The notes under the pieces were generated by a model that was not told the origin of the DNA, did not search any database, and saw only the letters and a program-made list of their open reading frames with translations. Positions 43,401-51,317 of a stretch of DNA of 64,000 nt are shown here, one piece after another. The DNA is from Pseudomonadota bacterium. Lineage in GTDB: Bacteria; Myxococcota_A; Polyangia; GCA-2747355. The stretch covers positions 124,001 to 188,000 of the forward strand of contig JADJDT010000008.1 in assembly GCA_016702545.1 (NCBI GenBank), in the 5' to 3' direction. Both the position numbers and the translations under genes were made by a program. Position 1 is the stretch's first letter; each line of letters opens with the position of its first letter.

Positions 43401-45132
43401 CGTGAGCCTCGCCCACGCTAACATCAAGTGCACCCTCGAGCTGTCCGGTGGAGGTACGCACCGGCTGACGAGGGACCGCTCCGAAGTGGCCATAGACATC
43501 ACCCCAGCACCAGACGGTGCCATCGGTCTTGACTGCGCACGAGCCGTAGACGCCGCCGCCGAAGCGGCCGATGCAGCAGGCCTTACCGGGCTCGCAGGTG
43601 ATGAAACTCGGGCAGCGGCGCGGGGCGCTGTCACCGAGATTCATACCCATCAAGGTTTGACCCGGGGCCGTGCCGATCGGGAAGACGCTGCACCCGCCGG
43701 CCGCCGGCTGCGCTGTTAGCACCGGCAGCCCCCAGTCCTGCGTCCACGGGCAGCTCTGCTGGTACCACTGCGCTACGGAGAGGTTGAGCAGGATGCCGTT
43801 CTCGACCGTGCCCTGCGAGGCGAGGTCGGGCGTGCTGGTGTATCCCGGCTCGCACTGGTTGAGCTCGGCGGTGTTCGGTGATTGGCCGCCCGTCCCATTG
43901 GCCCAGTTGTAGGGGCTGACCGCGACCCCCGAGCGACTGGTCGCCGTCTTGAGCGCGACTGCCGCAAGGTAGTCCTTCTCCTTGGTCGTGACGTTGTCGC
44001 TGTGCTTGTCGAGCGGGTTGAGGTTCCAGGCGTCATCCAGCGCGTAGTACGCGGGGCTGACGTTGTTTTGTTTGGGTTCGATGATCGAGCCGAGGTGACC
44101 CTTGACGAACTGGAAGTGCAGGTCCCAGGTGTTACCGCCCCAGACCAGCCCCTTGCTGTAAATCGGCCGCGGCGACAGCGTGTTGTTCTTCAGCGCATAG
44201 CCGCTGATGCCGTCCGCCACGCGTCCCTTGCCGCAGACAAAGACCTCCTTGCCTTGGGCCGCGTCCCAGGTCTTCAAGCAGAGGTAGCGGAAATAGGTGC
44301 CGAAGGTCGGGATCTTCAGCTTGTTTGCGTCGTTCGGATCGGCCACGAGCGCTTGCAGCTCCGGTCCGTCGATCGGGTGCAGCAAGAAGGGGCGGTAGGC
44401 CTTGTCGGCGCAGGCCAACCCGATGCCGCTGAAGACCTCGTAGTTGACCGTCGCCTCGGGCGTGCCGTTGCCATCGAAGTCCTCGCCGAGGGCGACCTTG
44501 AGCGCCGGGCAGGTGTCGGTGCAGGGCGGCGTCGCGCAGCAGGCCTCGTAGACCCGCTCGAACTCCCGCTTCATCACGATCCAGCGCGGCAGCACCACGC
44601 TGACGTCCCGGGTACCGTCGGGCAGCGCGCTGGCGAGCGTGTAGGGAAAGCGTGTCGGCGGACAGAGCATGCCGACCTGTTCGAAGGTCAGGTTGCTGAG
44701 CTTTTCGACGGCGCTGCTGACCACGCCGGTGGTGCCGAGGTTGATGCTGTTCATCGCGTTCATCGCGTTCATCGCGTTCATGGCGTTCATGGCGTTCATG
44801 GCGTTCATCGCGTTCATCGCGTTCATCGCGTTCATCGCGTTCATGGCGTTCATGGCGTTCATGGCGTTCATGGCGTTCATGGCGTTCATGGCGTTCATGG
44901 CGTTCATCGCGTTCATCGCGTTCATGGCGTTCATGGCGTTCATGGCGTTCATGGCGTTCATGGCGTTGTCGGCGTTCATCGCCGCCTGCGCGACCACCCC
45001 GCGGCCTGGCGCGGGCGACGGGGCGAGGCCCTCGCAGCTCGAAAGTGCCCCGAGGGCCAGCAGCCCACTCAGCTGTGCGAGGAGCGCCACACGACCGGAG
45101 GGTGAAGCACCGAGCCAGCGACGTTGCGACAT
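40433..45132 (-). pseudogene. RCC1-repeat lipoprotein with NAM repeat and Cys-rich modules; two frameshifts
   Basis: One gene of about 1565 codons, read in three frames. Frame 1 (45132-42620): lipobox LGALSSCEG, 24 NAM tripeptides, a unique 380-residue domain with many Cys, then six full RCC1-like units of the type HSCARLSDGTVRCWG plus the start of a seventh. Near 42616-42626 two bases appear lost (GTLLLG for expected GTLRCWG). Frame 2 (to about 42065): the rest of unit seven, a Cys-rich insert and two more units. Near 42060-42072 one base appears gained. Frame 3 (to 40433): five more units, a 180-residue Cys-rich region (CGNGRCDTAATESSATC type) and a C-terminal pre-peptidase (PPC-like) domain. 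In total about 14 RCC1 units, enough for two propellers. AAACGGAGG precedes the ATG. The shifts may be sequence errors. Confidence 0.82.
44752..44967. repeat. 9-bp tandem array, 24 units, encoding Asn-Ala-Met
   Basis: Plus-strand unit CATSGCGTT repeated 24 times with only the fourth base (C or G) varying. In order the units are CCC GGG CCCC GGGGGGG CC GGGGG. Blocks of the same variant indicate stepwise duplication of short groups. The array lies just after the lipobox of the RCC1 lipoprotein. Confidence 0.97.
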
Positions 45133-45138
45133 GGCGAT

Positions 45139-45210
45139 CCTCCGTTTATGGCGTTGATAAACACAGTACGCCAGAACCCATACAAAAGCGCAAGAACAAT
45201 TTATTGCGTC
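45139..45210 (-). promoter_or_regulatory. AT-rich putative promoter of the RCC1 lipoprotein gene
   Basis: An unusually AT-rich stretch for this genome just upstream of the start, with TTGTTC/TTGCGC-like and TATGGG/TACTGT-like elements on the minus strand. No single -35/-10 pair is convincing. Confidence 0.3.
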
Positions 45211-45361
45211 GGCGCTGGCGGCTGGGGCCGCGCGGACCTGGGCCGCACCGGCCGCCTCCTCGCTGAGGGCTCAGAGCGACGCGACGGCCTACCGAGGAAA
45301 TAGATGGCGCTTGGGGCGTGGCAGCGGGCCCCTCAGGGCGGCCGCCGCGGGGGCCTGGTGG

Positions 45362-46274
45362 TCACGCGTCGGGGCGGCTCCTTGCGGGGCGGAAGCCATG
45401 TCTCGTCCCGCGGTAGGACGGCTTGTACCAGGCGCGGGCGGCGGCGCGCATGCCTCTCGAGTAGTAGTCCCAGGCGCCTCCGCGGACGACGCGATTGACG
45501 GCCTCGGGGTCGCCCCAGGGATCGGTGACCTCCGCTGAGCTCAGGACCGCCTGGTACCCGTCGTTGCACCACTCCCAGACGTTGCCCGCCAGATCGTAGA
45601 GCCCCCAGGCGTTGGGCTGCTTCTTGCCTACCGGATGCGCCCGGTTTGCGGCGTTGGCGCAGGACCAGCCCAGCTGATCGGAGAAGGGATCGACCGCGGC
45701 GCAGTTGACGCGCCAGCCCGGGTCGTTGGTCCCGCCGTAGTAGGCGGTCGAGGTCCCCGCACGATACGCGTACTCCCACTCGGCGTCGGTGGAGAGCCGG
45801 TAACCCGGGCAGTCGTAGAGCTTGGGCCCCGCGTAGGCGGCGGCCACCTGGCAGCGCACCGACGGCCCCGCGCCCTCGCAGGCGAAGCAGGCGCCCGCGC
45901 TCGCCCTGCGCGACAGCGCGTTGCAGTAGGCGGCCGCCTCGCTCCAGCTGACGCTCTCCACCGGACACCCCGGGCAAGCGCCCAGGCGCCACGGCTTGCA
46001 GCAGATCAGCGCCTGGAAGCGCTGCTGCGTCACCTCCGTGGCCGCGAGCTCGAAGTCACGCGTCAAGGTGACCTCGTGCTGAACCTCGTTGGTGTAACGG
46101 TGATCCTCGCGCTCGGGCGAGCCCATGAGGAACGATCCCGCGCGAATCAGGACGAAGCCGCGCGTGGGTGCTGCTGCTCGGCCGCGGTGCTGCGCCGCCC
46201 TTGCAAGCGCCGGTTCCCGCAAGCAGGAGCAAGAAGACTCCGATCCGATAGCGTGTGCTAGTCGCCCTGTGCAT
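45362..46274 (-). pseudogene. SUMF1/EgtB/PvdO-fold lipoprotein, frameshifted after the signal peptide
   Basis: The ATG at 46274 opens a lipoprotein signal (RIGVFLLLLAGTGACKGG). The frame then leaves the domain; the remaining 270 residues are read one frame over. That part is a complete formylglycine-generating-enzyme-like domain: FVLIRAGSFLMGSPEREDHR, EVTQQRFQAL, VESVSWSEAAAYCNALSRR, YRLSTDAEWEYAYRAG, AWGLYDLAGNVWEWCNDGY and RVVRGGAWDYYSRGMRAAAR. The Cys pair of true FGly-generating enzymes is absent from the last segment, so sulfatase activation is unlikely. The shift lies between about 46160 and 46200, near an AGCAGCAGCACCC stretch, and could be a sequence error. Confidence 0.8.
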
Positions 46275-46321
46275 CTCACCGTCCGCGTGGGGCTCGGAGT
46301 TGGCGTGCGCGACGCGGCTCG

Positions 46322-47891
46322 CTAGTCGAGCGGCTTGGGGAAGCCGGGCGAGGCCACGTTGTCGAACCACACGTCGTAGGCCGTGCGCGGGCCGCCGGGG
46401 CCCTCGACGCCCAGCGTCAGCGAAATCCTCCCTCCAGGCACCCGCTGGTTCAGGCGGCGCGGCTGGAGCGCGAACGACGTGATGCCGTGCTGGCTCAGGT
46501 CGCCGAACTCGTTGGGCTGCGAGTGGCCGTCATGATCGCGATCGACCCAGATCCTCAGCCGGGCGAAGGCCGCGTCGCGGGCGTCGATCCGACCGTCGCT
46601 GTTGCCGCCCTGGGCCGCGCCGTCGTACACGGCCAGCGCAGCGGCACCGTCTGCGCATCGCTCCTGGCCGCAGGGGCTGCGGTCGCCGAAGAGCTCGGGG
46701 CCCGAGGTAATCCGACCGTCGCCGTCGAGGTCCAGCGCGAGGAACCCCTCGCGCTTCCCTCCAGACCGTCGCCGTCGAGATCGACCACGAGCGGCGAGGT
46801 GGTGTAAATGACCTGGTCCTTGGGCTCGCAGCCGTCGATCTTCGCCACGACGTATCCGACGGCTGTTCCGAAGTTCTGGCCGTTGCGGAACATGCCAACC
46901 CAAATCGTGGCCGTGTGCGCGACGATACTGCGCTGGATGCCCTCTCGGCGGAGCGCGTCGATGCGCTGGCTCGCCCCATTGACCAGGCTCAGATTCGGGC
47001 ACATCGCGTTGCTCTGCTTCGCGATGTACTCGTCGACCGCTGCCTGGAGCGTCGCTTCGGCCGGGCCCAACTGCCCGATGCGCAGGCAATCGCCCCCCTG
47101 CGGGGCGATCACGAGTCGTTCGCTCGCGACGAGCCGTCGGATGATTGCCTCACCCTCCTCGATGCCGCGCAGCCGCGCGATCTCCTCGCCATCGAGCAGC
47201 GCCTTGTCACAGACTCCGGCGTCTCGGAGCGTGTACTCGGCGCGGCTCGCCGCCGCGTCGACCCCGAAGGTGCGGATCTGCAGCGCGAGGTTGCTGAGGT
47301 AGCCCTGACGTAGTCCTTGAACGCCTGCGAGGCGTTCTTCACGACCGGGTCGGCCTCGATCAGCCGGTGTCGCCAGCGCCCCGACCGTGTCCGTGGCGAG
47401 GGCGGCCTTGACCTTCGGCACCACCGCATCGACGAGCTGTACGCACGAGGTCTGACCCTTGGTCCCCAGCGGTGGGCACTCGAAGTGCGGCTTGTTCGGG
47501 TTCGCGTCCTGCAGCGCGGCGGCGTGCAGACCGATCCCGGTGCCCTTGGTCGTGACATAGGCACCGACCACGGGCAGCGGGTTCCCCAGCGTGAAGTCCG
47601 TGACCTGGTCCAGCGCGCTGCCGTCCAGTCCGCGCGTCTCCAGGTGCGCCTTGAGCGCGCCGACCAGGGCGTCGATCCCCATCGTTCGTGCCTCGAGCGT
47701 CAGCTTCTGGAGATCTCGAGCACCTGCGCGACGGCCGCCGGATCCGCTTCGCCCTCGAACTCCGTGATCAGCTGCTCGGAAGGCGATGCGTACTTCGCCG
47801 TGGGCCCGCCCTCAGTGGGCGAACAGCTCTGCGAGCAAGCGACCAGCCCGATGATCGAGGCCGCTCGAAGGGCGCCGGCGGCGAGGCCCAT
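46322..47891 (-). pseudogene. calcium-binding-type lipoprotein with several frameshifts
   Basis: Reading across frames gives one lipoprotein. It starts MGLAAGALRAASIIGLVACS (lipobox LVAC, ATG at 47891 after AAGGAGACATC; another in-frame ATG at 47927 has an equally good GGAG site). The middle runs EARTMGIDALVGALKAHLET to CEPKDQVIYTTSPLVVDLDG. The end is FLALDLDGDGRITSGPELFG, then GNSDGRIDARDAAFARLRIW and DRDHDGHSQPNEFGDLSQHG. The D-x-D-G-D-G motifs resemble calcium sites seen in large bacterial secreted proteins. Indels are needed near 47715, 47365, 47310 and 46760. Each looks like a one-base gain or loss in a G/C run. Function unknown. Confidence 0.72.
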
Positions 47892-48550
47892 GATGTCTCC
47901 TTGCGTTGCGTGGTGGGTCAAGCGCATGACGTCTCCTAGGGTGGTTTCGGGTGGCGCGGCGCGCTGTGGTGCGGCCGCGGTCGCACTCCAGGGCAGCGTG
48001 AGCGAGCCCTTCACGCTCACAACGCTCGACAGAAGAACGGGTCGTGCCGAGAGCGCTCAAGACGCCGCGCTGCGGCCAGCTGGAAGGCATTCTCGATGGT
48101 TCTGCTCCTGGCGCGCTTCCGCCCCATGGGGGCCCAGGCACCAGCCCAGGACGTGCCCGACGCCCGTGCGAGAGACTCCGTCCTGCGCGTCGAGGTGGAG
48201 CGCGCGTCGTGTGGGTCACGGCCGCCGGAGTTTGCGGCAAGCGAGCTGGGCGCCGCTGGCCGCTGGGGGCAATCCCCCCGCGGGCTGGCGACCGGAAGCA
48301 CCAGGTCGTCGGCGGCCCCTCGGGGCGCCGCCTGGAGCGGCTCGCAGCGGCGCTGCGCCGGCGCCGTCACCGCGTGGCTCAGGTCGTTCGGGGTGACCAG
48401 GTTGAGCAGTCCCTCGATCAGGGGCAGTCCCTGATTGACGCGGCCCAGCGCTTCGCTACAGTCCGCCCCTCGGGCGGGGACCGGCCTCCGCTCCGCCGGC
48501 GAAAGCGCCGGACGAAGTCACCGGGCCCGCCGACGAAATCGGGGAGAGCC
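47892..48550. other. intergenic region, no supportable gene
   Basis: About 660 bases between divergent genes. Frames of 100-140 codons exist on both strands but have no ribosome site, homology or consistent third-position bias. Given the frameshifts next door, a broken small gene cannot be excluded. Confidence 0.5.
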
Positions 48551-48979
48551 ATGCAGAGCAAGAGCCTCATCGCCGCCGCCGCGCTGGCGCTGTTGGCGCT
48601 GAGCGCCACCGCCGAGGCACACAGGTGGCCAAGGAGGCTCAACGCTCCCGCGGCCAGCTGCGCTCTGTTCCGGCGCCACAGCTCAGCCGAGACGAAAGGT
48701 CCTCCGCGCGCAGCTGCAGCAATCGGTCGGCGCGCTATCGTCGTCGCGCTGGCGAGCGTGGTTCTCGCGTTGCCAGGCTGCGGCAGCGGCGAGCGGAGCG
48801 AGAGGAGCGGTGCCCTCTCCGCCTTGTTCTTCGACCTCCTCGGCATCCCCGGCCTGCAGGTCGGCCCTGCGGCACGAAGCGCGGAGCCCGGGCCCCCGTC
48901 GGCTGCGGCCACCGCGGATATCGGGGCCGAGGCCTTCGCGCCCGCGGGCCGTCAGCGCGGGGCGCGACGGCGCCTCTGA
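48551..48979 (+). CDS. hypothetical exported protein
   Basis: A 142-residue frame starting with a good signal peptide (MQSKSLIAAAALALLALSAT, then AEA) after GGGGAGAGCC. A second hydrophobic, lipobox-like stretch (VVALASVVLALPGCGSG) appears at about residues 62-78. That could mean two original genes fused by an indel, or a lipoprotein whose start was misplaced. The remainder is Ala/Gly/Arg-rich and without recognisable domain. Confidence 0.35.
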   Translation: MQSKSLIAAAALALLALSATAEAHRWPRRLNAPAASCALFRRHSSAETKGPPRAAAAIGRRAIVVALASVVLALPGCGSGERSERSGALSALFFDLLGIPGLQVGPAARSAEPGPPSAAATADIGAEAFAPAGRQRGARRRL

Positions 48980-49084
48980 GGGCTCCGGCGCCCCATCGTG
49001 CGTCGGGCAGTCGGGCGGCGCGGCGTTGACACAGCGCGGCGGGGACGTTGACCCGCGGCGCCGACGCGAGCATCCTCCCGGCCC

Positions 49085-49528
49085 ATGAGGTTAGAAGCAT
49101 CGATCCTGACGCGCCTGGTCAAGTCCGAGGATCTCAACCACCACCGCACGCTCTTTGCGGGCCGCGCCGCCTCTTGGCTGGTCGAGGCCTCGTTTCTCGC
49201 CGCAGCCCGTCTGACGGGGGAGCCGGCGCGGGTGGTGTGCCTGCAGGTGCATGGCATGCTCTTCAGGCGGCCGGCACGCGCGGGGGACATCCTCGAGATC
49301 CGCTCACGCGTGGCCCATCTGGGCACCAAGAGCATCACGGTCCATACCGAGTGTCGGCGCGACGGCGACGAGCTGGCCCTCGTCTCGACCTTCGCCACCT
49401 TCGTGGTGCTGGGCGATGACGATCGGGCCGTGCCGCACGGGCTCGTGCTCAGCGACGCTTATCTGGCGGAGCATCGCGCGATCTGCGACGCCGCGGCGGC
49501 CCTGCGCCGCCCCGCGCCATCGCCGTAG
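49085..49528 (+). CDS. acyl-CoA thioesterase, hotdog fold
   Basis: A 147-residue single hotdog domain. LVKSEDLNHHRTLFAGRAAS holds the conserved Asn/His and catalytic-region residues of the YciA/BACH group, followed by the long hotdog helix (WLVEASFLAAARLTG). Strands VVCLQVHGMLFRRPARAGDI, EIRSRVAHLGTKSITVHTEC and LALVSTFATFVVLGDDD complete the fold. The family cleaves acyl-CoA to free acid and CoA in the cytoplasm, usually as a hexamer; chain-length preference is unknown. It stands alone, with no operon partner. Confidence 0.88.
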   Translation: MRLEASILTRLVKSEDLNHHRTLFAGRAASWLVEASFLAAARLTGEPARVVCLQVHGMLFRRPARAGDILEIRSRVAHLGTKSITVHTECRRDGDELALVSTFATFVVLGDDDRAVPHGLVLSDAYLAEHRAICDAAAALRRPAPSP

Positions 49529-49732
49529 CGGCCGGGTCCCCCGGGTCCGCGCCCCGCGCCCGGGTTGCGCTCACCCCGAGCCCTCCGTCGGCCGTGGCAC
49601 CGAGCGTCTGCGCACCATCACCCCGGGTTCGGGACCCGGGGACCCGGCGACGCCCGAGCCTAGACCTGCCGGGCGAAGCGCTTGACCGCTCCCCGTAGCG
49701 CTCCGATGATGTGCGGCGGAGGCGTAGGCGTG

Positions 49733-51109
49733 ATGGGCGTGGATCCGATTACGCTGGTACCGAGCCCCCCGCCGCCACGGCGTGTCGCGGCGGCCCCGCC
49801 CGCCGGGCTGCTGCAATGCTTCCCGCTCGGTGAGCCGCCGCGCTTGCGCTTCTTCGCCCTGCCCGCGGGCAAGACCGTCTGCGTCGGCCGCGCGAGCGAG
49901 TGCGCCATCCACCTCGACGACGAGCGCATCTCGCGCCAGCACCTGCGGCTAATGCCCGTACCGGGTGGTCACGCGTTCGAGGACCAGCAGAGCCGCAACG
50001 GGGTCTTCGTCGAGGGTCTGCGGCAGCGCGACGGGCTGCTGCAAGGCGGCGAGCTGCTGCGCCTGGGCGGGACGCTGCTGCGCTATTACGCCGCAGGCCG
50101 TGCACCGGTCGCCGGCGACTACCTCCTGCCGCCGGCGGGCCTGCGTGGCGGTCCGGCCCTCGAGGCGCTGCGGCAGTTGGTGGCGCGCGCCGCCGCCGGC
50201 GACTTGCCGGTGCTGCTGTGCGGCGAGACCGGCACCGGCAAGGAGCTGGCCGCGCGCGAGCTGCACGGGGCCGGGCCGCGCGCCGCCGGCCCCCTCGTCA
50301 CGGTCAACTGTGCCGCGCTGCCCGAGGGCATGGCCGAGAGCGAGCTCTTCGGTCATCTGGCGGGTGCCTTCAGCGGCGCGACGACGCGCACGCCCGGGCT
50401 CTTTCGGCAGGCCGCCGGCGGCACGATCCTGCTCGACGAGATCGGGGAGCTGGCGCTGCCGCTGCAGGCGAAGCTGCTGCGCGTGCTGCAGGACCGCGTG
50501 GTCCGCGCCGTGGGGGCCAGCGTCGGCGAGACCGTCGACGCACGCGTGGTCTGCGCGACCAACCGCGATCTGGCGGCGGCCGTGCGCGCGGGGGCCTTCC
50601 GCGCCGACCTCCTCGCGCGCGTCGCGGGGCTGGTGCTCGTCCTGCCGCCCTTGCGTGAGCGCCGCGAGGACATCCCGCTGTTGGTGACGCACTTCTGCGC
50701 GGAGCACGACGAGCGACGACGTCCGGTCAGCGTCGAGGCCCTCGAGTACCTCTGGGGCCGGGGCTGGCCGCTCAATGTGCGCGAGCTCGAGCATGCCGTG
50801 CGACGCGCCCTGTTACTGGCGGGCGACGCGGCCGAGCTCGAGCTCGAACACTTCCGCGGCTTGTCGGAGCTCGAGGCGCTGGCCGAGACCAAGGGCGAGG
50901 CGCCGGGCGGGGCCGCGGCTGAGCCGCGGCGGACAGTCGTGGGCGGCGCGCCCCAGGGGCAGCAGGCAGAGGCCGAGGCGCTGCGTCAGGTGCTGCGCCT
51001 CAGCGCCGGCGATCCGCTGCAGGCGGCGCGGGCCCTGGGGATCAGCCGCAGCCAGCTCTACCGCCGCGCCAAGGCGCTCGGCATCGCGCCGGGCAGCTTC
51101 CGCGGCTGA
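49733..51109 (+). CDS. FHA-domain sigma-54-dependent transcriptional activator
   Basis: A 458-residue regulator. The FHA domain (about residues 35-115) shows VGRASECAIHLDDERISRQH and EDQQSRNGVFVEG, the phosphothreonine-binding Arg, Ser-Arg-x-His and Asn residues. The AAA+ domain (140-365) has Walker A GETGTGKE, Walker B GGTILLDEIGEL and the sigma-54 contact loop as GAFSGA, with Ser for the usual Thr. A Fis-type helix-turn-helix ends the protein (DPLQAARALGISRSQLYRRA). There is no receiver domain, so control is probably through a Ser/Thr kinase and FHA binding. The start at 49733 follows GGAGG; upstream ATGs at 49706/49709 and a TTG at 49682 lack a ribosome site. Confidence 0.9.
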   Translation: MGVDPITLVPSPPPPRRVAAAPPAGLLQCFPLGEPPRLRFFALPAGKTVCVGRASECAIHLDDERISRQHLRLMPVPGGHAFEDQQSRNGVFVEGLRQRDGLLQGGELLRLGGTLLRYYAAGRAPVAGDYLLPPAGLRGGPALEALRQLVARAAAGDLPVLLCGETGTGKELAARELHGAGPRAAGPLVTVNCAALPEGMAESELFGHLAGAFSGATTRTPGLFRQAAGGTILLDEIGELALPLQAKLLRVLQDRVVRAVGASVGETVDARVVCATNRDLAAAVRAGAFRADLLARVAGLVLVLPPLRERREDIPLLVTHFCAEHDERRRPVSVEALEYLWGRGWPLNVRELEHAVRRALLLAGDAAELELEHFRGLSELEALAETKGEAPGGAAAEPRRTVVGGAPQGQQAEAEALRQVLRLSAGDPLQAARALGISRSQLYRRAKALGIAPGSFRG

Positions 51110-51317
51110 GAGCAAAGCGCGCTCGCCGGCCCCGGCTGTCGCGTCGCATCGCGTCGCGTCGGCGCGCGACGGGGCCGCGATACGCCACCGAGGCGAAGCC
51201 GCCTGGCTGCCGATCTAGCGGGAATCGCGAAGGACAAGGCCGCGTGTGCGCTGGCCCGCCTGCTGCATTGTCGCGGCGCTGGGCGGCAAGGGACCCCGCC
51301 AGAGAGGGAGGCAGGCA

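Noticed and set aside
44752..44967. Regular array that could be mistaken for CRISPR
   Set aside because: Nine-base units without spacers, inside a coding frame; it is a tripeptide repeat.
46322..46325. CTAG containing the TAG stop of the calcium-binding-type lipoprotein gene
   Set aside because: No arm of either palindromic family is present beside it, so it was not counted among the stop-codon insertions.
48044..48550. Upstream extension of the frame ending at 48979
   Set aside because: Arg-rich, without ribosome site; the signal peptide at 48551 marks a better start.
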